A stretch of DNA of 64,000 nt, taken from positions 33,697,373 through 33,761,372 of the forward strand of contig OX328123.1 of NCBI GenBank assembly GCA_946811695.1, read 5' to 3'. Position 1 is the stretch's first letter. Every line of letters starts with the position of its first letter. This document shows, one piece after another, positions 12,088 through 23,667 of this stretch. Made by a program: the position numbers and the translations under genes. The stretch is from Gonocerus acuteangulatus (Eukaryota; Arthropoda; Insecta; Hemiptera; Coreidae). The notes below the pieces were generated by a model, which was not told where the DNA came from, searched no databases, and saw nothing but the letters and a program-made list of their open reading frames with translations.

Positions 12088-12942
12088 TTGATATATTATC
12101 GAACATCTATTAATAAAATGGAGAAAAAAATTGACGAACTGTTAAAGTGCTTTTCAGATTTAAAAGAGAATGTCGCAAATAACCAAACAATAATTATGAA
12201 TTATTTAGAGGAACTGAAAGGAACAACAGAATTAGCTAGAAGTAATAAGGAAGAGATTAAAGTTTTAAAAAATGAAAATGTTCGTTTAAAAGCTAGACTT
12301 AATGACTTAGAAAATGCGATTGCAATAACACAGCAGGACAAACTAAGAAAAGCAATAAACATTGGCAATCTACCGTATCGTGAAAATGAAGATATTTCTA
12401 ATATTTTGCGAAACATCTGTGATTTTCTCGAAGTTCCTTTCAAGTCGGATTTATTTGAGAATTACTACAGATACACTAAAAAAGACAAAACATACTCAAA
12501 CACTATTTCAGCCTATTTTTTGGTTCAAAAGGATAAGGATTTTTTTATGTCCAAAGTCAAAAGCAAAAATCGTGAACTCACTTGGGATTCAATAAAATAC
12601 AGCCAAACGCCGTCAGATAAAACGAACGGAGTATTTATTAACGAACCAATGTCGAAATACAATTTTCAGTTATTTTCTGAGGCTAAAAGTTTACTTCAAA
12701 AAGGAATCGTTAAATACGTGTGGTTCCGGGCGGGTAAGGTATATTTTAGGGAGAAAGATAACACTAGGGCTATGGTTGTAAGATATAAGGAAGATTTAGA
12801 TTGTTTAAAAGAGAAGGTGTTTGTAACAGATTCTTCCGAATTCAAGTCCACAGATAGTGAACAATCAAATTCAGAAAATAAAAGCATGAAGTATCCAAGG
12901 ATTAACAGGAGAAAAAGAAAAAAGGTCAATGACTCTTCCTGA
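12088..12942 (+). CDS. Non-LTR retrotransposon ORF1 protein (coiled coil plus FP/RRM-like domain)
   Basis: An intact 284-codon frame. The second Met at 12118 (MEKKIDELLKCF) is the more natural start because it lies in a better context (aataaaATGG) and begins the heptad pattern. Residues about 12-90 form a charged coiled coil typical of LINE ORF1 trimers. Residues about 95-255 match the insect ORF1/FP-type domain by order of blocks: NIGNLPYRENED, an ISAYFLVQKDKDFF strand, GVFINEPMSKYNFQLFSEAK, then YVWFRAGKVYFREKD. The C-terminus is basic (RINRRKRKK), as expected for RNA binding. The known role of such proteins is to bind element RNA and form the RNP. It is followed at once by a decayed ORF2 start, so the protein may still be made but has no partner enzyme here. 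Confidence 0.75.
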   Translation: MIYYRTSINKMEKKIDELLKCFSDLKENVANNQTIIMNYLEELKGTTELARSNKEEIKVLKNENVRLKARLNDLENAIAITQQDKLRKAINIGNLPYRENEDISNILRNICDFLEVPFKSDLFENYYRYTKKDKTYSNTISAYFLVQKDKDFFMSKVKSKNRELTWDSIKYSQTPSDKTNGVFINEPMSKYNFQLFSEAKSLLQKGIVKYVWFRAGKVYFREKDNTRAMVVRYKEDLDCLKEKVFVTDSSEFKSTDSEQSNSENKSMKYPRINRRKRKKVNDSS

Positions 12943-12949
12943 CTAGATT

Positions 12950-13795
12950 AAAGGAAATTCAATCGTAAACATGGATCACAAAAACACTTCAGTAAAAATG
13001 AAATTGCAAAGGCTAGATTGATTTATGTTAATAAGATAAACTATGAATATGATATAAAAAATAATGCTCTATCGGTACTTGCTTGTAATATATCCGCTCT
13101 CAAAAAATAAAATTCACAATATTAATTTTCTTGACTATGTAACAAGCCAAGATATCTTCTTATAAACCCAGGTTGTGAATGATTTTGAACAATATGCCGT
13201 AAAATTTGGTAATTACGTATTAAAATGAATTCCAACGGTGAAAGCTGCTAAATTTGGAAGAGCTAGTGGAGGATGTCTTTTGGCGTAAAAAGTAGGCTAG
13301 TTAAAAAAAAAAAAATATTGCCAATGTTCAGAATATGTCAAGTCAAATCGTCATACAAGACAATAGTATGTATGTGTGTATTTTAGTAGTTTTCGTTTTT
13401 ATGTTTATATTTCGGAAATATAAATTATATGTTAATTATTAGGTACCATAATATATTGTTATGTAGCAGATATTTAATAAATAATTTTAGGTGGTATAAT
13501 TATTTTAAAATATTAAAATTTGGTTGTTAGAAATTGTTTAGTTGTAAGCAAGTAGCTGTGATGTAGGTTTGTAAAATGTATGTTGTCTTTGCCTTTTTTG
13601 ATTTTGGTTTTTATCACATAATAATGTTATTATTATGGTTGGTATTACCTCCCTCTGATGGCAGTTAGCCAAGAGTATTAGTCTTGAGAGTTATATGTAT
13701 GTAGTATTATAGCAATTGTTTTGTCTACAATTTGTTTTGTTGTGTGTTATGTTTCTTTTGTTGCTTAATAAAGACTATTTATCTATCTATATAAT
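12950..13795 (+). pseudogene. Remnant of ORF2 endonuclease start and 3' end of the same LINE
   Basis: Around 13060-13310 the text reads, with frameshifts and stops, like the start of an AP-type endonuclease: LSVLACNISALKNK (normally a W-N motif; the Trp is Cys here), HNINFLDYVTSQDIFFI, then after a frameshift RASGGCLFGVKSRL. The reverse transcriptase is missing. The rest is AT-rich sequence ending in AATAAAGACTATTTATCTATC at about 13766-13790, probably the 3' terminus, next to a TA array. This is an internally deleted LINE that keeps its ORF1. Confidence 0.6.
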
Positions 13796-13825
13796 ATATA
13801 TATATAATATATATATATATATATA

Positions 13826-13870
<45 letters not shown>

Positions 13871-13872
<2 letters not shown>

Positions 13873-15863
13873 GGGTGTCCCACATTGAGATGTCATAACT
13901 TTAGAGGTTTATTCTACATCTTATTTGTAGTTCAGGGACGCAGAAATGAGCGTTCTATCTTAACATGCAGAGGAGCTACTCAAACTTTTGTCTTTTTTAA
14001 AAACTACAGGCTTTTCTACAGAAAAACTGAGTTTTCGGAATTTCTGATCAATGCATCGTAAATAAAAACCACATTTTTAGAATCTACATTAAATGTCCAA
14101 TAAGACACACCCGGTATTGAAATATTACCATGTAAATTAAGAGCTATATTCAAAGGCATACAGATGAGAACGTTTAATATTAGGTTTTTATTAAATTATT
14201 CAATATTTTCTGAATCAGCTATTTTTAGACTTAGAGGTTTGCCTCCGCCTCAAAAGTTGCATTATTTAATAAGCTTCAAAATAGTACCTCGTACTTCTAG
14301 AAACAAATCTATTTGAATCTATTTTTTTCTGATTTTCAAGTCAAAACCAACAAATGTGCTTCAGCGTGAACGAGCCATTCTTAACAAATTCTTTAATTTC
14401 ACACGATGATGTTGATGTCCCATCCTTCCCAAACTACATGAGGTTCATTACACAAGCCCATCTATCAAATCAACTCACTCTGCTTTCAAATGGTTGGTTG
14501 CCCAGCTGATAACGGACGAGTGGTGACGGAATGGCTTAACACTGAATTTCATAACCGTTCCCACACTACGTACACACATTTTTTGCTCTGAATAAGGATA
14601 GGAGGATAAGGATTTAGAAGAACATATTGGTAATAAATACCATTATTGTAAATACAATGAATACATACATGTATTATATGGTTATCCCTTGAGGGTCTTT
14701 CTAATATTGATTCTATTCTATTTTATAAAATTTCTGCTTATACGTGAACTAGGTTATACAACACAATAATTTGAAATGGTATACCAAAAAACTCTCCTGT
14801 AGATAAAAAGCGATTTAAATGAAAGGCACCCTGAAAAGTTGCTTTAAAATGTTACCTCGTTTTCCTCGGAAAAATCTATAGAAATCTATGGGTGAGAGAA
14901 AAATGATTATTTCTGTGGACTATTACCTATCTGTCCAGTAGATTTTCAAAATGTCTACAAATATAAGCTTATCATCTAACTGAATCCACGGCATTACGGA
15001 GGACGTCTCGTCTCTGAGTTTTCATGAGCTGGCACTGCTCCTGGATCCTGTTGATGAGTTCCTCCTTCGTCGTCACGGGCTCTGAGTACACTCTGCTCTT
15101 CAATGTTCCCAATACATGGAAATCTAGAGGATTCTGATCAGGAGGCAAACGAACTGGTCCATAGTGGCCGATACAACGATTAGGGAATTCACTTTTCAGC
15201 CATTCCGTCACCACTCGTCCATTATCAGCTGGGCAACCGACTATTTGAAACCAGAGTGAATTGTTATTTGGTAGATGGACTTGTATAATAAACCTCATGT
15301 AGTTTGGGAAGGATGGGACATCAACATCATCGTGTGAAATTAAAGAATTTGTTAAGAATGGATCGTTCATGCTAAAGCACATTTATTGGTTTTGACTTGA
15401 AAATCAGAAAAAAGATAGATTGAAATAGATTTGTTTCTAAAAGTACGAGGTACTATTTTGAAGCTTATTAAATAATGCAACTTTTGAGGCGGAGGCAAAC
15501 CTCTAAGTCTAAAAATAGCGGATTGAGAAAATATTGAATAATTTAATAAAAAACTAATATTAAACGTTCTCATCTATCTGCCTTTGAATATGGCTCTTAA
15601 TTTACATGGTAATATTTCAATAACGTGTGTTTCTTATTGGAAATTTAATTTAGATTCTAAAAATGTGGTTTTTATTTACGATGCAATGATCAGAAATTCC
15701 GAAAACTCAGTTTTTCTGTAGAAAAGCCTGTAGTTTTTAAAAATGACAAAAGTTTGAGTAGCTCCTCTGCATGTTGAGATAGAATGCTCATTTCTGCGTC
15801 CCTGAACTACAAATGAGGTGCAGAATAGACCCTTAAAGTTATGACATCTCAATGTGGGACACC

Positions 15864-15866
<3 letters not shown>
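13871..15866. mobile_element. Foldback mariner/Tc1-type element with ~690-bp arms
   Basis: The ends read CAGGGTGTCCCACATTGAGA at the left and the complement at the right (CAATGTGGGACACCCTG). The arms, about 13871-14562 and 15175-15866, are near-complementary throughout, leaving a central piece of about 610 bp. Both arms contain the same 3'-proximal transposase sequence, so the element arose by inverted duplication of one half. The right end is followed by TA, the expected mariner duplication. The left is preceded by TT inside a TA array, so the duplication is not clean. It is embedded between TA arrays. Confidence 0.85.
14972..15382 (-). pseudogene. Mariner-type transposase, C-terminal fragment
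   Basis: A 136-codon open frame in the right half of the foldback element. It shows the end of a DDE/D transposase: a PADNGRVVTEWLKSEFPNRC block with one catalytic Asp, CIGHYGPVRLPPD, then DQNPLDFHVLGTLKSRVYS, which corresponds to the usual PDLTPLDF...LK..VY segment. Spacing between the two Asp residues is shorter than in normal family members because small deletions removed residues after ADN and before PD. The N-terminal DNA-binding helices and first Asp are absent. A second, frameshifted copy of its start lies in the left arm on the plus strand (about 14356-14560). Not functional. Confidence 0.75.

Positions 15867-15940
<74 letters not shown>
15867..15940. repeat. (TA)n microsatellite
   Basis: Pure TA array directly abutting the right end of the foldback mariner. 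It may represent the expanded TA target site. Confidence 0.9.
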
Positions 15941-15943
<3 letters not shown>

Positions 15944-16856
15944 GGAATAAATACATCTAGTTATCTGATGAAGATTTTTTTATTTAACTATGAAATAATA
16001 TTTAAAGAATTTCCATTATTTCGGAAATAATTATTTCATGAATAACCAATTTATTTATTTGAGGAATAAATTATTCCAGTAGTGCCCAGGTCTACTTTAC
16101 TCCTATCGCTTCAAAAATTCTTCTGTGTGCCTCGTGCTATATATATATTTCCTTCTATTTTGAACGTTTGGATCAGAGGGGGGTTTAGTATGTCCCTTCT
16201 ATCATCAGCTGAACCCTGATCCTTTTACTGATAAGGATTTTGTAGTCACCAGACTATTTGATCATCGAATTACTAAATGTAACCAAATTACGTGCATACA
16301 TATATTGACTGCTCCGTCCATACATGTTACAGCTCCTACCCTTAGCCCTTGAAAACACGGAGCTGCCTTCCTACCCTTCCTCCATCTGCCGGTACTATCA
16401 AGCCCTGGATCTCCTTGTTGGCCCTTGTCATTCGGGCAGCTTTATCTCCAGGAAGCATCCTCTCCTTGTACGATCCTATCTACGGTACAGTCTATTAGTC
16501 TCTCTTCCATGCATGATTAGGTGTCCAATTGGAATTGGAAATATTTTTCTCTCAGTCTGATATTTCGCTTCAAATCGAACCTAAATTTTATTGCCGTTGT
16601 TAAAACTCATCTTCCATGGTACCTATTTCATAAAAAAATGCAGTATGCATGTTTATAGATAGATATTCTATGTGGGCGAGAAAATGAAAATTTATTGTCT
16701 ATAGTTTTCATATTACTGCCCAGAAATTAGAAGTCTTCGAAAAGATTATCCATCAGAAAAAATAACTTGAAATACTTGAGCTTGTGATATAGTCGTCGTC
16801 ATTCAAGGAGCGGTACTCCTTACAATAACAGCCTGCTCTAATGATCTAGAGGTCGG

Positions 16857-16901
16857 AAAGTCATGACGCAGGAGCTGCATTACTAGCATATTCCTCAGAG
16901 A
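16857..16901 (+). mobile_element. 5'-end fragment of the Helentron-like family
   Basis: GACGCAGGAGCTGCATTACT followed by CATATTCCTCAG matches the first 45 bp of the three long copies at 22729, 31038 and 54616 with several substitutions. The remainder of the element is not found here. Confidence 0.55.
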
Positions 16902-16964
16902 GGTGGTTAATAAACGCAGAAAATGATCTATAATAAAAATTAAACAAGTGTTTTTTTATTTGGT

Positions 16965-17165
16965 CTGTTTACGGCGCACCGAACTCTAGGCCCGGCTTGG
17001 TACCGGGCTATCAATGTTACCACCTTCCAAAACATACATGGTGCTCTGACTTGAGAAAAATCCCTGATGCAGGTGGGTCTCGAACCCCCATTCGAGCCGC
17101 AAGATAATCCAAGGCATCAGCCAATAGTCCGTGGGGAGATCCCATTATTTTTTTTTTTTAATTTT
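16965..17165 (-). mobile_element. tRNA-derived SINE fragment
   Basis: On the minus strand a good B box (GGTTCGAGACC, 17076-17086) lies upstream of a GC-rich body, and the unit ends GGTGCGCCGTAAACAG near 16970. The ending resembles that of the short insert at 2703-2768. The A-box region is weak (TGGCTGATGCC). A run of T on the plus strand at 17149-17159 flanks the 5' side. It is a SINE and not a tRNA gene because acceptor and anticodon arms do not fold. Confidence 0.55.
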
Positions 17166-17169
17166 ATTT

Positions 17170-19700
17170 AATATTTTTTGGATTAAACCTCAAATTTTAG
17201 TTGACTTATTTTTTTTAATAATATATATTCCTCATTAGCTGGGCAAGATATCAATCGAGTTTTGCTTCAAGGAAATAAAAATAACGGCCGTTAAGGGCAA
17301 TTTATTGATGTCGTTCGGAGTAAACTCCAATTCCGAAAATATCGATTTAGTTCATTTTTACAAAACATATATCTCTCTTAATGTTCACGACCAATTCCGA
17401 ATTTTGCTTCCATACAACAAAACTTTCGAACTTTCTTTTATTTTAAGGGGTATATGTGTATTTTTTTTTTTTGTCTAGGAAGAAGAGTCAAGAATAGAAT
17501 TCAAAATTAACATAAATGTCAATTTATAAAAATTGGCCCTACATGCTTTGTACACTAGATGCTTCTTCAGGAGCCTGAGAACTAGGCAGAGCCAAATCTA
17601 ACTAACTCTAAAAATCGATAGATTCCGAACCTAAAATTCGATTACCCGGAAGATGATTAGTCAAAAAAAAATAACAAGTCCTACAATAATCCAACCAAAA
17701 TATTCCGTTGATTAGAAATGTGGACGTTATTGAGATTTTTATTCGTTACTATAACCAATTTATTATTAAAGAAATCGTCAATTTTCATTTGCAATATTTT
17801 TTTTTCTAATGTTAGTAGTCAAATTTTCGTTTTGAAATACTTCTGCTAGGCGAAATTCGCGCGCAAAAAAAAGTCGTAACGCTTACGTTTTCAAGTTCAT
17901 GCAGGTACTCGTTTTATAGGTTGTTTAACGTAGAAAAACGAATGAAACCATTTTTAAAGCGTTACCTGAAACCGTTTTCGAGAAACATTGAACCACCTAC
18001 TTTAAGAAACTAATTTTCTGTTTGTGTATTCAGAAACGTTTAATTCAGTTGAAACTTGTTCCAGGCGTTTGATATTCATCTAATCTATTATAGGTAAATT
18101 TCGGTTCCGTTTGGAGTGATGAGTGGAAGATAAACATTCGAAAGATTATTAAATACTCTACGAAAAAGGTTCTGATTTTTGATGGGGTGATGTCAATCGG
18201 AGAAATAAGGACTTAAAAATTCGCGATTGTTACTTTTGCTCGTTTGAGCGGGGTTTTTTTTTTATCTGTTTACCAAATACTTTAACTGGTTGTTGCTTAT
18301 TTTAATTGCTTTTAACAGTAAAACGAGTATTTATCCAAAACAAGGTAAGAAAATTTGAAACGTTGTTGTATTTTATATTTTTCACGAAAGATCAAACCCC
18401 ACCAATAACTGCTACTATTCCTTTACTAATAGCACAAGAGATATGAAAGAAACTGCGTTATGATGACGCAGTTCCTGCGACTCAGACTTTTTATTATAAT
18501 AGTCAAATTATTTCTTAAAGCGCACAAACGGCTAAGGCCGTTTTTTTAAAAAAAGTTCAATTTTGCAATAAATGGGCTATGGGGTGTGCTTTAGCAACCA
18601 AAAGGAGTCATTATTTTGCAGGACTTGATTTTTAATTTGTTTTCCGATGATTGCGCCTTAAAGGGTTAATATTCTTCTTGTGAACGCAAAGCAAAAGGTC
18701 CTTCGTATATTTTTATATAAACTGGAAATGTACGTTTCATTCTTTGACAATTTCATCAAGCATAAAATTCATAACCATTCTGGCTATGGAAACATAAATG
18801 TGTTTCCCTAATTTATTCTTATGTTTAGACTCTATCAATATTTTACACAGCTGACTGTTGATATGTAGATGATCTTCAGTAATGAATGACATGACCATTC
18901 TAGTGGAAAGTTCACCTTCATTCCATTTGGGTGTATTTAGTTTTCAGGGCCTTGAAAAGTCACCCAAGGATGCGAAACGTTTATGATAATTTGGAATTTT
19001 ATTCATTGACCTCCTGCCTAGACAAGAAAAATTATTGAGATTTTGTGTCGCTATTCTTAATATGTCTAATTTGTTTCCAGAGTAAATTCCCCATTCTGAT
19101 GGATCGTCCAATCGTTTCTTATGTGGATGTTATTTGCCAAGTTCGGTGGCGAAAATAAGAAAAGTTGCGGCCGCTGTTGTGTAAAAGGTACAAACTCTCA
19201 GCTATGCTGAGCCGCTACCTGTCAGTAGCTAAGTAAGAGAGATAGCAGAAGACAGGCCTATAGCTGTAAGTACTGATTGTGAGTTGGATGTGTACTAGGA
19301 AGCCGATGAGCCGTATCGAGGTAAGTATGATAACCCTAAGAAGCAGGTGGAGGTTCGTCCACTGACCTCAGTAATTGCTCTAACAGACATCTTCAAGGGT
19401 ATTATACACATATTATATATACTCTTCTCTTTTAATTGACAAATAACTGAAGTATTAGTTTTAAATTTTACAAAGAAATCCATTTGAGGGATGGTTAGAG
19501 AGTTAATTATTTTTCGTTTGATTAATTATTTTCAAAATTTTATATCTAATATTAATCTAATATTAAAAGATCTTTATGTACCTTGCTTTTTTTTAATTGT
19601 TTTTTCAACTTTTAATTGTGAGCACACCGAACATTGTGCACAAGAATATTTTCAGACTCCCTTTGAAAAATAAGTTTTGAGCACAATAATTTAAAATAAA
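17170..19700. other. No supported gene; old repeat relics
   Basis: Short stretches at about 17315-17380 (TCGGAGTAAACTCC, then ATCGATTTAGTTCATTTTTA) and 19130-19200 (CCAAGTTCGGTGGCGAAAAT) resemble, at a distance, the tandem unit and 3' region of the Helentron-like family, so part of this stretch is probably an ancient relative. No protein-coding evidence. The frames at 19295-19483 and 19491-19673 are unsupported. Confidence 0.45.
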
Positions 19701-19724
19701 AACAAAAAAAGATCAAATAATGTA

Positions 19725-20904
19725 CACATATATTAATTAAAACTTTATTAATATTTACAAATGTAGGAACAAAACAAAAAATAATTCAATATAGAAAAAA
19801 TAAGACAAAACATTATTTTAAATCAAACATATAATCCTCATAAAAAAAAAATAAAGAATATTGCATCAAACTTATTTACTAAAGGGGCATATTTGAGTAA
19901 AAATAAAAATCTTCCTTAAAAATGAATAAGGAATAGACTAGATCTGGCCACAAGTATCTGCCAATTCAATGATTCTTTGGTTGCCTAACCTTTTTATATT
20001 TTAGAAAAATATGTGCACTTTAACTATACTACTTAAATCAATACATAAATATCTCATTTAGTTAAATCTAATTAATATAACAATTAATGCATTCTTATAA
20101 TATAAATATAAAAATATGCAAAACATTTTATATAAAACACTGTTAAATGCTGTAATCCTTTTTTTTTTGGATTCAGTTTCTTCATTTATATACATTTTTT
20201 CTTTTTTTAATTTTTCAAGTAGTTTATTAATTTAGTAACGTTATTACTCTTTTAATTTTTATTTATGAATTCATTTTCATAAAAGGCTAGTAATTTCTAA
20301 AGAGTGGCACATACTACTCTTAGTGCACTCCATTATTATGTTGTACCTACACATAAACACATACAGGACATAAAGGTATCTGTTCAAAACAGCTCACACA
20401 GGAGAGTTCTCCGGACACAGCGCAATCCTCAATCAGACAATAAAGCTAGTCCAGAAGAAATAGGTTTTGTTACGACATAGAATTCACTCAAAAGCGCTGT
20501 GGACTAATTTATATGGTTGCCAGCCGTTTACTCATAATTTGTTTAAGAAGTTAGTGTTTATAATTTGTTATGAAGTCAGGGCTTTATTTAATTCGTAGCT
20601 TCTGATTTAAATGTTGTTGATTTTGCAACGGATCTGTTATGTTGCAACCATTAATAGCTATGAAAGACTATTCAACACTGTGGAAAGGTGCACCAAAAGA
20701 TGAGTTCTAGTCCAAGCAAAGTGCACAAATTGGCAACTCTTGATATCCAGGTGTAGAACCTTGAAGGAGGGTTACCTTGGTGTCATCTCCAACTAGGTCT
20801 CATCTACTAGGACTTGTATAACCTCATGTCAGGAGGAGTGGTCACTCCATGGTCATTCGAGACCAAGGCGGGCGGTCATTGGAGACCCCCGCCTCAGCCC
20901 CGGG
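19725..20904 (-). other. Probable 3'UTR of the bHLH gene
   Basis: Sequence downstream of the bHLH stop codon (minus strand) is AT-rich, repeat-poor, and ends near a canonical AATAAA signal (plus TTTATT at 19744-19749), which would place cleavage around 19720-19730. The extent is inferred from the signal alone. Confidence 0.45.
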
Positions 20905-21238
20905 TCATCTAGACGACCTCTCCAAGAGTTCGGAGAGTGCTGCTATGTAGGACTGCGCCATCTGCAGAGTCTCGAACTTGGAGAGTTTGTGATCGGCGCC
21001 TATGGAAGGAATGACTTCTCGAAGCCGGTCGAAGGCCTCGTTGAGTCCGTTCATGCGACGACGCTCCCTCGCATTGGCTGCTAGGCGTCGCCTCCGAAGT
21101 ACAGTAGGGCTTGGCTGTCTTGGTGGCTGTCGGCGTTTCGGTTCTCCCCATTCCCAGCTCCAGGGACCCTCAACTTCCAATCGGCAACAGCTGTCTCCTT
21201 TAGATATACCGTCGTGCATCTCTTGCTCTTCCTCGTAT
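20905..21238 (-). CDS. Atonal/Cato-family proneural bHLH transcription factor, last exon
   Basis: This exon encodes a bHLH domain at the extreme C-terminus of the protein. Counting from the Met at 21219, the basic region is about residues 42-55 ([15 protein letters not shown]), helix 1 about 56-70 ([15 protein letters not shown]), the loop about 71-79, and helix 2 about 80-99 ([20 protein letters not shown]). The protein ends five residues later (TGA at 20905-20907). The N-A-R-E-R-R-R-M basic core and the K-L-S-K-F/Y-E-T-L-Q-M-A-Q segment are hallmarks of the Atonal group. '[13 protein letters not shown]' reminds me most of Cato, but Ato, Amos or an ATOH1/7 type cannot be excluded. Family members heterodimerise with Daughterless/E proteins on E-boxes in the nucleus and specify sensory neurons. 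The exon starts at 21238 after a strong pyrimidine-rich acceptor (gtctctgtag). The reading frame enters with one base (A) of a split codon. Confidence 0.9.
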
Positions 21239-22246
21239 CTACAGAGACAAACAAGACAGAATTAAAAACAAGATTACAAAAAACAGAAGAATTTCTGCTA
21301 TTTGAGGTGGAGACTCCCAGAAAGTAGCAGGGGACTTTCATTAATGGGTGCAAACTTAATAAAATTTGTAAATGTTAATGGTAGGGGATTCGGTTAAATT
21401 AGCATCAATTTTTAATAATAATAATAACGTCGGGTGTGGTGGACATTACCCGAATAGGTGAGCGTCCACGTGTCTTTGGCATTATAAAAGGTGCGTAACC
21501 TATAAATAGGCCGGCACTAATAGCACAGTTTTTGAAACACCTTAAAAAAAATAATAAAATACACTTCTAAGATATCGCCTCGACAATTTTACTATGGATT
21601 GTTTTACTGTAACTTACTGGTGATTGTGCCTTCAAAATAGTATAGTATTTTACTAAAACTATGCCAACTTTGTAATTTTATGATATACTAAAACAATAGG
21701 TAACTAAAACTATAGATAATATCAGGACCTTGGGCGAATCACGAAATCCGGATGTTAGGAAATCAAAGTCAAAGTTCTGAAAGTGCTTCAGAATAGCAAG
21801 TGCGAATGTTTATTCTGTGGTTAATAAATCAGCCTGATTGAACAAGTATGCAAATGAAATTCAATGTTTTACTTTACATTTATACGAGTGATTTATGGGT
21901 AACACAATGCAAGGATTTTCAGACCTAAGATTCGCCTTTGAAATCGGACTTTGAATTTTTCATACCTGCTGCTAATCACTTTAACTCGAAACTGTGAGAG
22001 AACTAAAGGCGAAAAAGAGAAACAAGGCGAAGCGTCGTGTTACCTACATCTTTCTGACTTACAAAATTAATATAAAAAAAGTGGATTTTTCAGATTGGTC
22101 AGTCATTATTTACCAGTCATTAGCCACGTAAAATAACCGCGAGAAATCAACAGTAGAACAGACCATATCGACTTTAACAAGAAAAACCAAATAGTATTTG
22201 ATTCAAGGGAAAGTTTTACTGAAGTTTTGGTGGTGTCTTAATTTTT

Positions 22247-22345
22247 TTTCTAAATTTTAACGTCCATTATAATTAACTCAGAATTTTAGGACGGGTAATC
22301 TATAGGTTATCACCCTTTTCTAGCCATGATTGGGCTGATGCCTTT
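22247..22345 (-). mobile_element. SINE body fragment (family with 45.9- and 46.9-kb copies)
   Basis: TTTTAACGTCCATTATAATT, then a TTAGGACGGGTAATCTATAG block and CTAGCCATGATTGGGCTGAT match the body of the tRNA-headed SINE at 46815-47012 closely. The tRNA head is missing here. Confidence 0.65.
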
Positions 22346-22396
22346 TCTTTTTCCCAAAGAAAAAGAAAAGGCATGCTGTCTTTATTAAGACAGCAT
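22338..22396. repeat. Two consecutive perfect hairpins
   Basis: The first has GCCTTTTCTTTTT pairing with AGAAAAAGAAAAGGC over a short loop. The second, immediately after, has ATGCTGTCTT pairing with AAGACAGCAT around a 4-base loop. They sit at the truncated end of the SINE fragment. Confidence 0.75.
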
Positions 22397-22455
22397 ATTA
22401 TTTCGAAGTCTAGAGCAAACGATACAATAAGAATTACAGGAACTTATGTATTTTA

Positions 22456-22718
22456 AACTTCGTCGATACAAATGCAAAGTATCGAATGAGAAAATAACCG
22501 CTTTCCAGAGTGAAAAAACTTGTATTCATTACTTCGCTTTTGGACAGTGAAATACTCAGCAGATTCGACCTTTTGGCAGTGGTTACTTTCCCTTTCACTG
22601 AGTGAACATAGATTCCAGAGTTTTACGTACATTTGTCCATCAGCAATCAGTAAAGATTGAAAATGAAAAATGCGTTTTTTCGAATTCGATACTTTGCAAT
22701 TGTATGGACGACTTGTAG
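22456..22718. mobile_element. MITE with ~30-bp terminal inverted repeats
   Basis: The left end (ACAAATGCAAAGTATCGAAT, 22467-22486) is complementary to the right end (ATTCGATACTTTGCAATTGT, 22684-22703), and the pairing extends outward through CGTC/GACG. There is no coding content. Superfamily not determined, since target duplications are not obvious. It directly abuts the next element. Confidence 0.65.
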
Positions 22719-22728
22719 TTACCAAAAG

Positions 22729-23573
22729 TCCGTCACGCAGGAGCTGCATAACTAAGCACTTTCCTCAGAATTTGGGTAGTGTAGACTGCTTTCCAGAACA
22801 ATTTGCTTAAAATATCCTACATAAATAAAATAAAAACGTGAATAGTTCTCATTTTGTAATGAGTAACTGATCAACTACGTAATAAATACAAAAATCCTCA
22901 TATTATCGTGTTTTGATCTAACGCTAGGATACAGTCACTCTAGTGGTAGAAAGCGCTCCTTGCGGGGCTTTGTGAACCTACGTCTGCCGGCTTTTCTATT
23001 CAAATATATTACAAATTAAACCCCCGCTTTCCGATTGACCGATTCAGCTCATTTTTACAACACTTCTTTCTCATGAGTTACCCACGACGTATAACGCGTT
23101 TCGTTACAATACAGCAGAAATTACGACCGGTATGAGTATATTAGGAATTTGGGTCCGGAGTAAACCCCCCCTTCTAATGAACCGATTTAGTTTATTTTTA
23201 CAACACATATTTACCTGTGGATTAGCACTACGAATACCGAGTTTCGTCGAAATATACCAAAAATCACGGCTGGTAGTGGCGAATTGGTATTGAGGGTCCG
23301 GAGTAAACCCCCCCCTTCTAATGAACCGATTTAGTTCATTTTTATATCTCACTTTTCTCTCTATATTACCACTACGAATACCAAGTTTCGTTGAAATACA
23401 ACAAATATTACGGCTGACATAGTCAAGTAAGTGTTTTGGGTTCGGGGTAAACCCCCCCTTCCGGTGGACCGACTTTAGTGGTTAACGAACTCGTTCAATC
23501 GTTTGCTAATTGAATGCTATATACCACGTTTCGTGACGAAAAAACAAAAACTCTGGCCGCTATCGTGTTAACA

Positions 23574-23667
<94 letters not shown>

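Noticed and set aside
21002..21265. Plus-strand frame across the bHLH exon
   Set aside because: Shadow of the minus-strand bHLH coding sequence.
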